DNA of 13,214 nt from an uncultured Gammaproteobacteria bacterium. Its GTDB lineage: Bacteria; Pseudomonadota; Gammaproteobacteria; UBA9214. The stretch lies in NCBI GenBank assembly GCA_905480305.1, contig CAJQPV010000222.1:1-13214 (forward strand), in the 5' to 3' direction. A program made the translations under genes and the position numbers. The notes below the pieces were generated by a model. The model had not been told where the DNA came from, searched no databases, and was given only the letters and a program-made list of their open reading frames with translations. Positions 5,719-12,287 of the stretch are shown here, piece by piece; position 1 is the stretch's first letter; the number at the start of each line of letters is the position of its first letter.

Positions 5719-7140
5719 ATGGCAGATCAGCAAACCTACAACTATAAGGTGGTCAGGCAGTTTTCTATTATGACCCTCGTATGGGCCATTGTCGGTATGA
5801 CGGTGGGTGTGTTAATCGCGGCCCAGCTGGCGTGGCCGGCACTGAACTTCGATATTCCCTGGCTGACCTTCGGCCGTTTACGGCCATTGCATACCAATGC
5901 TGTGATCTTCGGTTTTGGTGGTTCGGCCCTGTTTGCAACGTCTTATTACGTGGTGCAGCGTACCTGCCATGTGCGGTTATTGAGTGACACGCTGGCAGCG
6001 GCTACCTTTTGGGGCTGGCAGCTGATTATCGTGCTGGCGGCACTCACCTTGCCATTGGGTCTTACCCAGAGCAAGGAATACGCCGAGCTGATCTGGCCGA
6101 TCGATGTTCTGATTACCGTGGTGTGGGTTATCTATGCGCTGGTGTTTTTCGGCACCATTATGAAACGCCGCGTGCGGCATATCTATGTGGCCAACTGGTT
6201 TTTTGGTGCTTATATTATTACCGTCGCCATACTGCATATCTTCAACAGTGCAGCTGTGCCGACATCGTTTCTGCACTCCTACTCTGCCTATGCCGGGGTG
6301 CAGGATGCCATGGTGCAGTGGTGGTACGGGCACAATGCAGTGGGCTTTTTCCTGACGGCCGGGTTTCTCGGCATGATGTATTACTTCGTGCCCAAGCAGG
6401 CAAATCGCCCGGTGTATTCCTACCGTCTGTCAGTGGTACATTTCTGGGCGCTGATCTTTACCTACATCTGGGCCGGCCCGCATCATCTGCACTACACGGC
6501 GCTGCCCGACTGGACCCAGTCTCTGGGCATGATTATGTCGCTGATTTTGCTGGCACCCTCCTGGGGCGGCATGATCAATGGCATCATGACACTCTCCGGG
6601 GCCTGGGAGAAATTGCGTACCGACCCGGTACTGCGCCTGTTGATTGTATCGATTTCCTTCTACGGCATGTCTACGTTCGAAGGCCCGATGATGGCCATCA
6701 AGACGGTGAATGCCCTGTCACACTACACCGACTGGACCATTGGTCACGTGCATTCCGGTGCGCTCGGCTGGGTGGCGCTGGTCTCCATGGGCAGTATGTA
6801 CTACCTGATTCCGCGACTGTTTAATCGTGAACTCTATAGCCTGAAACTGGTTGAGGCACATTTCTGGACCGCGACCATTGGCATTGTGCTCTACATTTCT
6901 TCCATGTGGGTAGCCGGCATCATGCAGGGGCTGATGTGGCGCGCAACAAACGGTGATGGCACCCTGACCTACAGTTTTGTCGAGTCGGTGCAGGCCATGC
7001 ATCCGTACTATATTGTGCGTTTTATGGGTGGCGTATTCTTCCTGCTGGGGAGCATAGTGATGGCCTGGAATATATGGAAGACCATTGCAGGTGCCAAACC
7101 GGCCACGGCCACCATTCCCGCTCCGGCGGCAGCACATTAA
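5719..7140 (+). CDS. ccoN: CcoN, catalytic subunit I of cbb3-type cytochrome c oxidase
   Basis: CcoN is the heme-copper subunit where oxygen is reduced to water with proton pumping. The 473 residues match the usual family length and are almost entirely membrane helices. Expected ligands are present: His58 (R-P-L-H-T-N) and His345 for the low-spin heme b, His343 for heme b3, and His205 (Y-G-H-N), His255 and His256 (G-P-H-H) for CuB. Tyr249, six residues before His255, is the cbb3-type cross-linked tyrosine. [14 protein letters not shown] is characteristic. The C-terminus is an Ala/Pro-rich tail. GAGGGAG at 5706-5712 lies six bases before the ATG. It is the first gene of the ccoNOQP cluster, and ccoO starts 11 bases after its stop. 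Confidence 0.98.
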   Translation: MADQQTYNYKVVRQFSIMTLVWAIVGMTVGVLIAAQLAWPALNFDIPWLTFGRLRPLHTNAVIFGFGGSALFATSYYVVQRTCHVRLLSDTLAAATFWGWQLIIVLAALTLPLGLTQSKEYAELIWPIDVLITVVWVIYALVFFGTIMKRRVRHIYVANWFFGAYIITVAILHIFNSAAVPTSFLHSYSAYAGVQDAMVQWWYGHNAVGFFLTAGFLGMMYYFVPKQANRPVYSYRLSVVHFWALIFTYIWAGPHHLHYTALPDWTQSLGMIMSLILLAPSWGGMINGIMTLSGAWEKLRTDPVLRLLIVSISFYGMSTFEGPMMAIKTVNALSHYTDWTIGHVHSGALGWVALVSMGSMYYLIPRLFNRELYSLKLVEAHFWTATIGIVLYISSMWVAGIMQGLMWRATNGDGTLTYSFVESVQAMHPYYIVRFMGGVFFLLGSIVMAWNIWKTIAGAKPATATIPAPAAAH

Positions 7141-7151
7141 GGAGACAGGAT

Positions 7152-7766
7152 ATGGCGGCAGGACACGACAAGATCGAAACAAATATCGGCCTGATGATCA
7201 TCCTGATCATCATTACTGTTTCTATTGGTGGGCTGGTGCAGATCGTACCGCTGTTTTTTCAGCAGTCAACGACTGAAGCAGTCGCCGGCCTTGAACCTTA
7301 CAGCCCGTTGCGGCTGGCCGGGCGTGATATCTATGTACGGGAAGGCTGCTATCTGTGTCACTCCCAGATGATCCGGCCGTTCCGCGCCGAGACCGAGCGC
7401 TACGGGCATTACTCGGTGGCGGGTGAATTTGTTTATGACCGACCCTTTCAGTGGGGTTCGAAACGCACCGGTCCGGACCTGGCGCGTGTGGGTGGCCGTT
7501 ACAGTGACGAATGGCACCGCGTGCACCTGATGAATCCGCGAGATGTGGTGCCTGAATCCATCATGCCCGGTTATCCATGGCTGGAAACGACTCCGGCCGA
7601 TGCCAGCAATATCAGTAAAAAACTTGAAGTGTTGCGGTTGCTGGGAGCGCCTTACAGTGATGAGGATATTGCCAATGCGCCACAGGCGCTGGAAGGCAAG
7701 ACCGAGATGGATGCCATGATCGCCTACCTGCAGGGTATGGGTATCACCATCAAGACGCGGAGATGA
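7152..7766 (+). CDS. ccoO: CcoO, membrane-bound monoheme cytochrome c subunit
   Basis: CcoO passes electrons to CcoN. The 204-residue protein has a short cytoplasmic start, one membrane anchor (about 14-36), and a periplasmic cytochrome c domain with C-Y-L-C-H (Cys66, Cys69, His70). The likely axial Met138 lies in [21 protein letters not shown] and [11 protein letters not shown] are family motifs. The frame is open further upstream (to 7074, inside ccoN). ATG 7152 is chosen because AGGAGA at 7140-7145 precedes it, and [11 protein letters not shown] is the normal N-terminus. Confidence 0.97.
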   Translation: MAAGHDKIETNIGLMIILIIITVSIGGLVQIVPLFFQQSTTEAVAGLEPYSPLRLAGRDIYVREGCYLCHSQMIRPFRAETERYGHYSVAGEFVYDRPFQWGSKRTGPDLARVGGRYSDEWHRVHLMNPRDVVPESIMPGYPWLETTPADASNISKKLEVLRLLGAPYSDEDIANAPQALEGKTEMDAMIAYLQGMGITIKTRR

Positions 7767-7770
7767 GCGC

Positions 7771-7950
7771 ATGGATGTTTCTATAGTTCAATCGGTCTGG
7801 ACCCTGGTCGTGCTGGTGCTGTTCGTCGGCATTGTCATCTGGGCCTGGAGCGGCAAGCGCAAGCAAGAGTTTGATGAGGCGGCAAACATCCCCTTTGACG
7901 AGGATGACAAGCCGACAGCAACAACATCCAAGGAGAATTCCCATGGCTGA
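7771..7950 (+). CDS. ccoQ: CcoQ/FixQ small cbb3 oxidase subunit
   Basis: A 59-residue, one-helix protein starting M-D-V-S-I-V-Q-S. The helix (about 9-26) ends in I-V-I-W-A-W-S-G-K-R-K, followed by a charged tail F-D-E-A-A-N-I-P-F, a clear CcoQ pattern. CcoQ stabilises the interaction of CcoP with the CcoN-CcoO core. It starts four bases after the ccoO stop, and its last eight bases overlap the start of ccoP, so the three are probably coupled. It has no strong Shine-Dalgarno sequence of its own. Confidence 0.93.
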   Translation: MDVSIVQSVWTLVVLVLFVGIVIWAWSGKRKQEFDEAANIPFDEDDKPTATTSKENSHG

Positions 7951-8863
7951 TTTCACCAGCAGCTTCTGGAACTGGTTCATCATTATCCCTACCGTCGGCG
8001 GCATCATTGCCTGTTTTCTCCTGATTCGCTGGTTGTCGACTGCGATCAAGCCGGAAGACGAAGGCAAGGAGATGGATCATGTGTGGGACGGTGATCTGGT
8101 AGAGCTCAACAACCCGCTGCCGCGCTGGTGGCTGAACATGTTTTACATCACACTGTACTTCAGTATTGGCTACCTGGCACTGTATCCCGGGCTGGGTACC
8201 TTCAAGGGCCTCCTGGAGTGGACATCGACCGGACAGTACGAGCGTGAGATTGATATTGCCGATGCGAAATACGGTCCGTTGTTCAAGAAATTCCAGGAAA
8301 TGCCTATCGTTGCGGTGGCAGCTGACCCGGAGGCCCGCCGTATGGGCGAACGTCTGTTTGTGAACTATTGCGCAACTTGTCATGGCTCGGATGCGCGTGG
8401 TGCGCGCGGCTTCCCCAATCTGCGTGATAACGACTGGCTCTATGGCGGCGACCCTGACGTGATCCAGCAGACTATACTGGAGGGACGTAATGGCGTGATG
8501 CCGGCCTGGGCAGATGCACTTGGCGGTGATGCCGGTGTCGCTGATGTTACTGAATTTGTTTTTAGTCTGAGCGGACGCGACGTAGACCAGGCGGCTGCAG
8601 CGCGCGGCGGCGAGAAATACCAGATGTTATGTGTCGCCTGTCACGGTGCCGACGGCACCGGCAACCAGGCGCTGGGTGCGCCGAATCTGGCGGATAGTAT
8701 CTGGTTGTACGGTGGCTCCAGCAAGCAGGTAATGGAAACCATAGCCAAGGGTCGCATAGGTGTCATGCCGCCACACCGTGATTTCCTGGGTGAGGACAAG
8801 GTTCACTTGCTGGCTGCTTATGTTTACAGCCTCTCTACCGGACAGGAAGCACTCGAAGAGTAG
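7943..8863 (+). CDS. ccoP: CcoP, membrane-bound diheme cytochrome c subunit
   Basis: The 306-residue protein receives electrons from soluble cytochrome c and passes them to CcoO. It has two N-terminal hydrophobic segments (about 10-30 and 62-80). Between them is the motif H-V-W-D-G-D-L-V-E-L-N-N-P-L-P-R-W-W, the family marker, which precedes the second helix. Two cytochrome c domains follow, with C-A-T-C-H (Cys143, Cys146, His147) and C-V-A-C-H (Cys230, Cys233, His234). Each is followed by a G-V-M-P motif supplying the likely methionine ligand. The frame is open further upstream, but AAGGAGAA at 7929-7936 and M-A-D-F-T-S-S-F-W fix the start at ATG 7943, inside the end of ccoQ. Confidence 0.98.
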   Translation: MADFTSSFWNWFIIIPTVGGIIACFLLIRWLSTAIKPEDEGKEMDHVWDGDLVELNNPLPRWWLNMFYITLYFSIGYLALYPGLGTFKGLLEWTSTGQYEREIDIADAKYGPLFKKFQEMPIVAVAADPEARRMGERLFVNYCATCHGSDARGARGFPNLRDNDWLYGGDPDVIQQTILEGRNGVMPAWADALGGDAGVADVTEFVFSLSGRDVDQAAAARGGEKYQMLCVACHGADGTGNQALGAPNLADSIWLYGGSSKQVMETIAKGRIGVMPPHRDFLGEDKVHLLAAYVYSLSTGQEALEE

Positions 8864-8902
8864 TGCCTGCTGTGGTGGTTTGTTGAAGGGATTGAACTAA
8901 TA

Positions 8903-9175
8903 ATGGCGGATGTACAGGTACCTAAACAGCAGAAATGTATTGCCATCCTGTGGCCGTCTTTTCTGGTGGCAATTGTGGCCACCGGCCTGTTTTTTTCCGC
9001 CTTTGATCCGGATGATCTGTACCCCTTTGGCGAGCAGACAGAGATTAGTCGCCTGGGGGTTTACTCCATCGGCTTTCTCTCCTTCTGGCTGGTATCCGCC
9101 GTTTCGGGTATCGGCACGCTGTACTTCGCAATGACCAACTGTATGCGAAACCTCCCGGAATCCCGGGACCAGTAA
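8903..9175 (+). CDS. Small two-helix membrane protein between ccoP and ccoG
   Basis: A 90-residue protein with a polar start, helix one (about 12-33: I-A-I-L-W-P-S-F-L-V-A), a short acidic loop (F-D-P-D-D-L-Y-P-F-G), helix two (51-78) and a short charged tail. Cys12 and Cys80 lie at the outer ends of the two helices, which would place them on the same side of the membrane. Its position, 39 bases after ccoP and 9 bases before ccoG in the same direction, suggests a cbb3 accessory or assembly protein. I think similar uncharacterised proteins occur at this place in other gammaproteobacteria, but I cannot confirm that here. The Shine-Dalgarno candidate AAGGG lies rather far (about 12 bases) from the ATG. 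Confidence 0.85.
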   Translation: MADVQVPKQQKCIAILWPSFLVAIVATGLFFSAFDPDDLYPFGEQTEISRLGVYSIGFLSFWLVSAVSGIGTLYFAMTNCMRNLPESRDQ

Positions 9176-9184
9176 GGCCTCGGC

Positions 9185-10600
9185 ATGACAAATCCTGATG
9201 CTACCGGCCCGGCTACGGGCTCCCGGTCTGACGAGCAGGTTGCAGAATCACTGTACGCCAAGGCGGAGAAGATCTATCCGCGTCAAGTGCATGGCCTGTT
9301 TGCGCGCCTGCGGGTGCTGGGTGTGCTTGGTCTGCTGGGTATTTACTATATTCTTCCGTGGCTGCGCTGGGACGGTCAGCAGGCACTGTTGCTGGATCTG
9401 CCGGCGCGCAAATTTCATATCTTTTTTGTAACACTCTGGCCGCAGGATTTTTTCTACCTCGCGGTGTTGCTGATAATTGCCGGCCTGACGCTGTTCTTTG
9501 TGACCGCGCTGGCCGGGCGTGTCTGGTGTGGTTATGCCTGCCCGCAGACCGTCTGGACCGAGGCTTTTCTGTGGATTGAGCGCAAGGTCGAGGGTGATCG
9601 CATGCAGCAGCAGAAGCTGGATGCGCTGCCGCTGAATGCCCGCAAGTTTCGTATCAAGGCCAGCAAGCATTTTCTCTGGATTGCCTTTTCGGCCTGGACC
9701 GGTTTTACCTTCGTTGGCTATTTCACACCGATTATTGAGCTGGGCCAGCGCTTGCTGACATTACATCTCGGTCCATGGGAAACCTTCTGGGTGGTTTTCT
9801 ATGGCTTTGCGACCTACGGTAACGCCGGTTTTATGCGCGAGCAGGTGTGCAAGTACATGTGTCCCTATGCGCGCTTTCAGAGTGCCATGTTCGACAAGGA
9901 CACACTGGTTGTATCCTATATTCCTGTACGTGGCGAACCGCGTGGATCCCGCAAGCGCAGTGACGATCCGGTTGAGAAGGGGCTGGGCGACTGCATTGAT
10001 TGCACCCTGTGCGTACAGGTCTGTCCGACCGGTATCGATATTCGTGATGGACTGCAGTACGAATGTATTGCCTGCTCGGCCTGTATTGATGCCTGTGATG
10101 ACGTTATGGACAAGATGGGCTATGAGAAGGGTCTGATCAAGTACACCACAGAACACGCCATGAAGGGCGGCAAGACGCACATCCTCAGGCCGCGCATTAT
10201 TATCTACGCCATCATCCTGATGGCCATCTTCGTGGCGTTTGCCTGGTCATTCAGTCAGCGCATCTCGCTGGGGCTCGATGTGATTCGTGATCGCAACACG
10301 CTTTATCGTGAGACCGGGGAAGGTCTGATCGAGAATGTCTATATCCTCAAGGTTCTGAATATGGACGCGTCAGGGCACGAGTACGATCTGCGGGTGTCGG
10401 GTATTCCCGGCCTGTCACTGCACAAGGATATGGCGGTTATTCGTGTCGATTCCGGTGGTGTGCTGGAACTGCCGGTGCGCTTGCGTGCAGATGAAGCTGA
10501 CCTTGATGCGCGTAGCAGCAATGTGGTGTTTGAACTGGTTGCAACCGACGATGATGCGCTTGTAGCCAGGGAAGATGCTAGATTTCTGGGGCCGCAGTAG
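9185..10600 (+). CDS. ccoG: CcoG/FixG/RdxA membrane ferredoxin-like protein
   Basis: CcoG is implicated in Cu(II) reduction during cbb3 oxidase assembly. The 471-residue protein has several membrane helices (about 45-60, 88-112, 165-185, 335-355). The C-G-Y-A-C-P-Q motif has Cys115 and Cys119, and C-K-Y-M-C-P-Y-A-R-F-Q has Cys222 and Cys226. Two ferredoxin-type clusters of cysteines follow: Cys270-273-276-280 and Cys294-297-300-304. The last ~110 residues form the Ig-like FixG C-terminal domain. All cluster cysteines appear intact. The length is normal. The start follows the preceding stop by nine bases, with AAGG at 9174-9177. Confidence 0.97.
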   Translation: MTNPDATGPATGSRSDEQVAESLYAKAEKIYPRQVHGLFARLRVLGVLGLLGIYYILPWLRWDGQQALLLDLPARKFHIFFVTLWPQDFFYLAVLLIIAGLTLFFVTALAGRVWCGYACPQTVWTEAFLWIERKVEGDRMQQQKLDALPLNARKFRIKASKHFLWIAFSAWTGFTFVGYFTPIIELGQRLLTLHLGPWETFWVVFYGFATYGNAGFMREQVCKYMCPYARFQSAMFDKDTLVVSYIPVRGEPRGSRKRSDDPVEKGLGDCIDCTLCVQVCPTGIDIRDGLQYECIACSACIDACDDVMDKMGYEKGLIKYTTEHAMKGGKTHILRPRIIIYAIILMAIFVAFAWSFSQRISLGLDVIRDRNTLYRETGEGLIENVYILKVLNMDASGHEYDLRVSGIPGLSLHKDMAVIRVDSGGVLELPVRLRADEADLDARSSNVVFELVATDDDALVAREDARFLGPQ

Positions 10601-10641
10601 CTTGTTGGTTCTGGTGTTTTTGAGCTTTTATTCAAGTGGTT

Positions 10642-10661
10642 TTTCGCCTGGCAGGGCGAAA
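10642..10661 (+). repeat. Short inverted repeat (hairpin) between ccoG and ccoH
   Basis: TTTCGCC (10642-10648) pairs with GGCGAAA (10655-10661) around a six-base loop. No run of T follows, so it does not look like an intrinsic terminator. It may affect mRNA processing or stability between ccoG and ccoH. Confidence 0.4.
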
Positions 10662-10687
10662 CCTGTGTTTAAATAATCGAACCTATT

Positions 10688-11203
10688 ATGAAGATACCAA
10701 AACCAAAAACCCACTGGTACCGTGAACCCTGGGTATGGCTGATGATTGCGTTGCCGATGTCTGCCGTCATCGGCGGGATGATTACTATCTACCTGGCGGT
10801 TTCCACCAGTGACGGTCTGGTCGTTGATGATTATTACAAACGCGGCAAGGCGATCAATATGGACCTTGCGCGTGATGAAGCGGCGGCCCGCTATCAGCTA
10901 CGGGCACTGATCGATCTGGATTTGCGCGATAACCTCATGCAGTTACAGCTGCAGAGCTCCGCTGAGGCGTTACCAAAGATGCTGACGTTTTCATTGTTGC
11001 ACCCGACACAGCCGGGTCGTGATCAGGTCATTGTCCTGAGACATGCCGGTGACGGTATGTATTACGGTGACATTGATGAGATTGCGCGCGGCAACTGGTA
11101 CCTGCAACTGGAAGCAGATGACTGGCGTCTGTCGGGCAAAATGCAGATCCCGCTTGTCGGCAGGCTGGTAATGCAGCCAGCTGCTGTTGTATCAACGGAT
11201 TAA
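10688..11203 (+). CDS. ccoH: CcoH/FixH cbb3 oxidase assembly protein
   Basis: A 171-residue protein with a short N-terminal tail (K-T-H-W-Y-R-E-P-W-V-W), one membrane helix (about 17-38) and a periplasmic domain. V-D-D-Y-Y-K-R-G-K-A-I-N just after the helix is the characteristic FixH motif. CcoH is required for stable assembly of the oxidase and is thought to interact with CcoN or CcoI. It follows ccoG by 87 bases that hold only a small hairpin. No good Shine-Dalgarno sequence is visible. The next gene begins 17 bases after its stop. Confidence 0.94.
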   Translation: MKIPKPKTHWYREPWVWLMIALPMSAVIGGMITIYLAVSTSDGLVVDDYYKRGKAINMDLARDEAAARYQLRALIDLDLRDNLMQLQLQSSAEALPKMLTFSLLHPTQPGRDQVIVLRHAGDGMYYGDIDEIARGNWYLQLEADDWRLSGKMQIPLVGRLVMQPAAVVSTD

Positions 11204-11220
11204 CATAGCGTAACCCGGTT

Positions 11221-11934
11221 GTGATCGCGCTGAACCCTGAACCGCTGCTGGCAGCTTTCCTGGTAGGACTGCTGGGTGGTACGCATTGTTTTGGCATGTG
11301 TGGCGGCATTGTCGGTGCACTAAGTTCCGGACTGTCGCTGGAGTTGCAGACCTCGCGCTGGCGTCTTGTCGCGGCGCAGCTGGCCTATAACGGCGGGCGT
11401 ATCAGCAGCTATGTGTTTGCAGGTGTGTTGCTTGGGCTGTTCGGGCAGCAGCTGGGCGAGGCGGGGCTGCTGCAGGGCTTCCCGCTGGGCCGCATGATTG
11501 GTGGTGTTGTCATGATTCTGTTTGGTATTTACCTGGCAGGGTGGTGGCAGAGCCTGCTTTGGCTTGAAAAGGCCGGCGCCCATCTATGGAAGCACATAGA
11601 GCCATTCGGACGGCGTTATATTCCGGTGCGCAGTGCTGGTCAGGCCTTCCTGCTGGGGCTGGTCTGGGGCTGGTTGCCCTGCGGTATGGTTTACGCTGTG
11701 CTGGCACTGGCGCTGGCCAGTGGCTCTGGCGCGGAGGGGGGGCTGCTGATGCTGGCTTTCGGCCTGGGTACCCTGCCTGCCTTGCTGAGCATCGGGCTGG
11801 CATATAACACGCTGAATCGCTTTATACGGGACCCCAGGATACGCATGCTTGCCGGTATCATAGTCATTGTCATGGGTATTTTGATGCTGCTTGCGAATCC
11901 ATCCGGACACGGGCATCATTCCCACCCCCTTTAG
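11221..11934 (+). CDS. Sulfite exporter TauE/SafE family (DsbD_2-like) membrane protein
   Basis: A 237-residue protein with about six membrane helices. The N-terminal L-G-G-T-H-C-F-G-M-C-G-G (Cys23, Cys27) and the later W-L-P-C-G-M-V-Y (Cys154) are the conserved motifs of the TauE/SafE-like group related to the DsbD/CcdA membrane domain. These genes are commonly found at the end of ccoGHIS clusters in gammaproteobacteria. A role in copper or thiol handling for oxidase assembly is assumed but not settled. The C-terminus is His-rich (G-H-G-H-H-S-H). The start is GTG 11221: an in-frame TAG lies 13 bases upstream and no ATG is near. No clear ribosome binding site is seen. Confidence 0.9.
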   Translation: MIALNPEPLLAAFLVGLLGGTHCFGMCGGIVGALSSGLSLELQTSRWRLVAAQLAYNGGRISSYVFAGVLLGLFGQQLGEAGLLQGFPLGRMIGGVVMILFGIYLAGWWQSLLWLEKAGAHLWKHIEPFGRRYIPVRSAGQAFLLGLVWGWLPCGMVYAVLALALASGSGAEGGLLMLAFGLGTLPALLSIGLAYNTLNRFIRDPRIRMLAGIIVIVMGILMLLANPSGHGHHSHPL

Positions 11935-11998
11935 CCCTTGTCACAGCGTCTGTCGCCGGTTTTTGCACTGCAAACGGCTATCAGGGCTAATATTAGGA

Positions 11999-12014
11999 AC
12001 ACAATATATAGTGT
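11999..12014. promoter_or_regulatory. NrdR box
   Basis: ACACAATATATAGTGT matches the known NrdR-box consensus (acaCwAtATaTwGtgt) at all 16 positions. NrdR is the nucleotide-sensing repressor of ribonucleotide reductase genes, and the downstream gene is such a reductase. A CACT-N5-AGTG palindrome (12017-12029) follows but is shorter than a true box. The box lies over 100 bases before the predicted promoter. Confidence 0.8.
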
Positions 12015-12091
12015 TTCACTGTTATAGTGTTTTTGCCCGAAAATGCCCCCGTATTTTGCCGTTAAAAATATGTAAAATATTGAAATATAAG

Positions 12092-12115
12092 ATAATTTAT
12101 ACCCACATAAATTAT
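12092..12115. repeat. AT-rich 9-base inverted repeat upstream of the nrdJ -35 hexamer
   Basis: ATAATTTAT (12092-12100) and its exact reverse complement ATAAATTAT (12107-12115) flank the six-base loop ACCCAC. The repeat ends two bases before the -35 hexamer, and its centre is near -47 of the predicted start. It could be a regulator site. In AT-rich DNA chance is also possible. Confidence 0.45.
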
Positions 12116-12117
12116 AC

Positions 12118-12144
12118 TTGACAGGCCGTCTCCGGCCGCATAAT
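12118..12144 (+). promoter_or_regulatory. Candidate promoter of the class II ribonucleotide reductase gene
   Basis: A perfect TTGACA (12118-12123) and a CATAAT (12139-12144) are separated by 15 bases, slightly short of the ideal 17. The spacer contains a GGCCG-TCTC-CGGCC inverted repeat (12124-12137). The predicted start near 12151 places the second NrdR-like box just downstream, where a repressor would block transcription. Confidence 0.55.
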
Positions 12145-12157
12145 CTTTTTGTCCAGA

Positions 12158-12173
12158 GCACAAGATGTAGTGT
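12158..12173. promoter_or_regulatory. Second NrdR-like box
   Basis: GCACAAGATGTAGTGT matches the NrdR-box consensus at 13 of 16 positions. A further AGTGT half-site at 12201-12205 lies exactly 32 bases after this box's own AGTGT (12169-12173). That is about three helical turns, the usual spacing of tandem NrdR boxes. The left half of that third site is degenerate. Confidence 0.6.
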
Positions 12174-12287
12174 TCCGGCTTAATTCAGAATTTCACTACC
12201 AGTGTCCTTGTCTGATCGTCAGGCAGGCGGCCAAAAGTCAGTAATCCTAACAAGAACTTAAAGAATCAAGGGGAGGATATTCAGCGT

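Larger units (their letters stand above)
11935..12287. other. AT-rich regulatory intergenic region before the ribonucleotide reductase gene
   Basis: This stretch of 353 bases has no convincing gene. It contains an NrdR-type box (11999-12014), an AT-rich stretch, a 9-base inverted repeat (12092-12115), a promoter candidate (12118-12144) and a second NrdR-like box (12158-12173). A GGGAGG ribosome binding site lies at 12271-12276. No intrinsic terminator for the preceding gene is obvious. Confidence 0.8.

Noticed and set aside
6009..6824. 271-codon plus-strand frame inside ccoN
   Set aside because: It is a frame-shifted reading of ccoN, which is intact with all heme and copper ligands in its own frame.
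7266..7772. 168-codon minus-strand frame
   Set aside because: It is antisense to ccoO and has no supported start or domain.
7835..8383. 182-codon minus-strand frame
   Set aside because: It is antisense to ccoQ and ccoP, is a product of codon bias, and has no family features.
12017..12029. CACT-N5-AGTG taken as a second NrdR box next to the perfect one
   Set aside because: It is shorter than a true box, and its spacing from the first box is about 16 bases, not the usual tandem phase.
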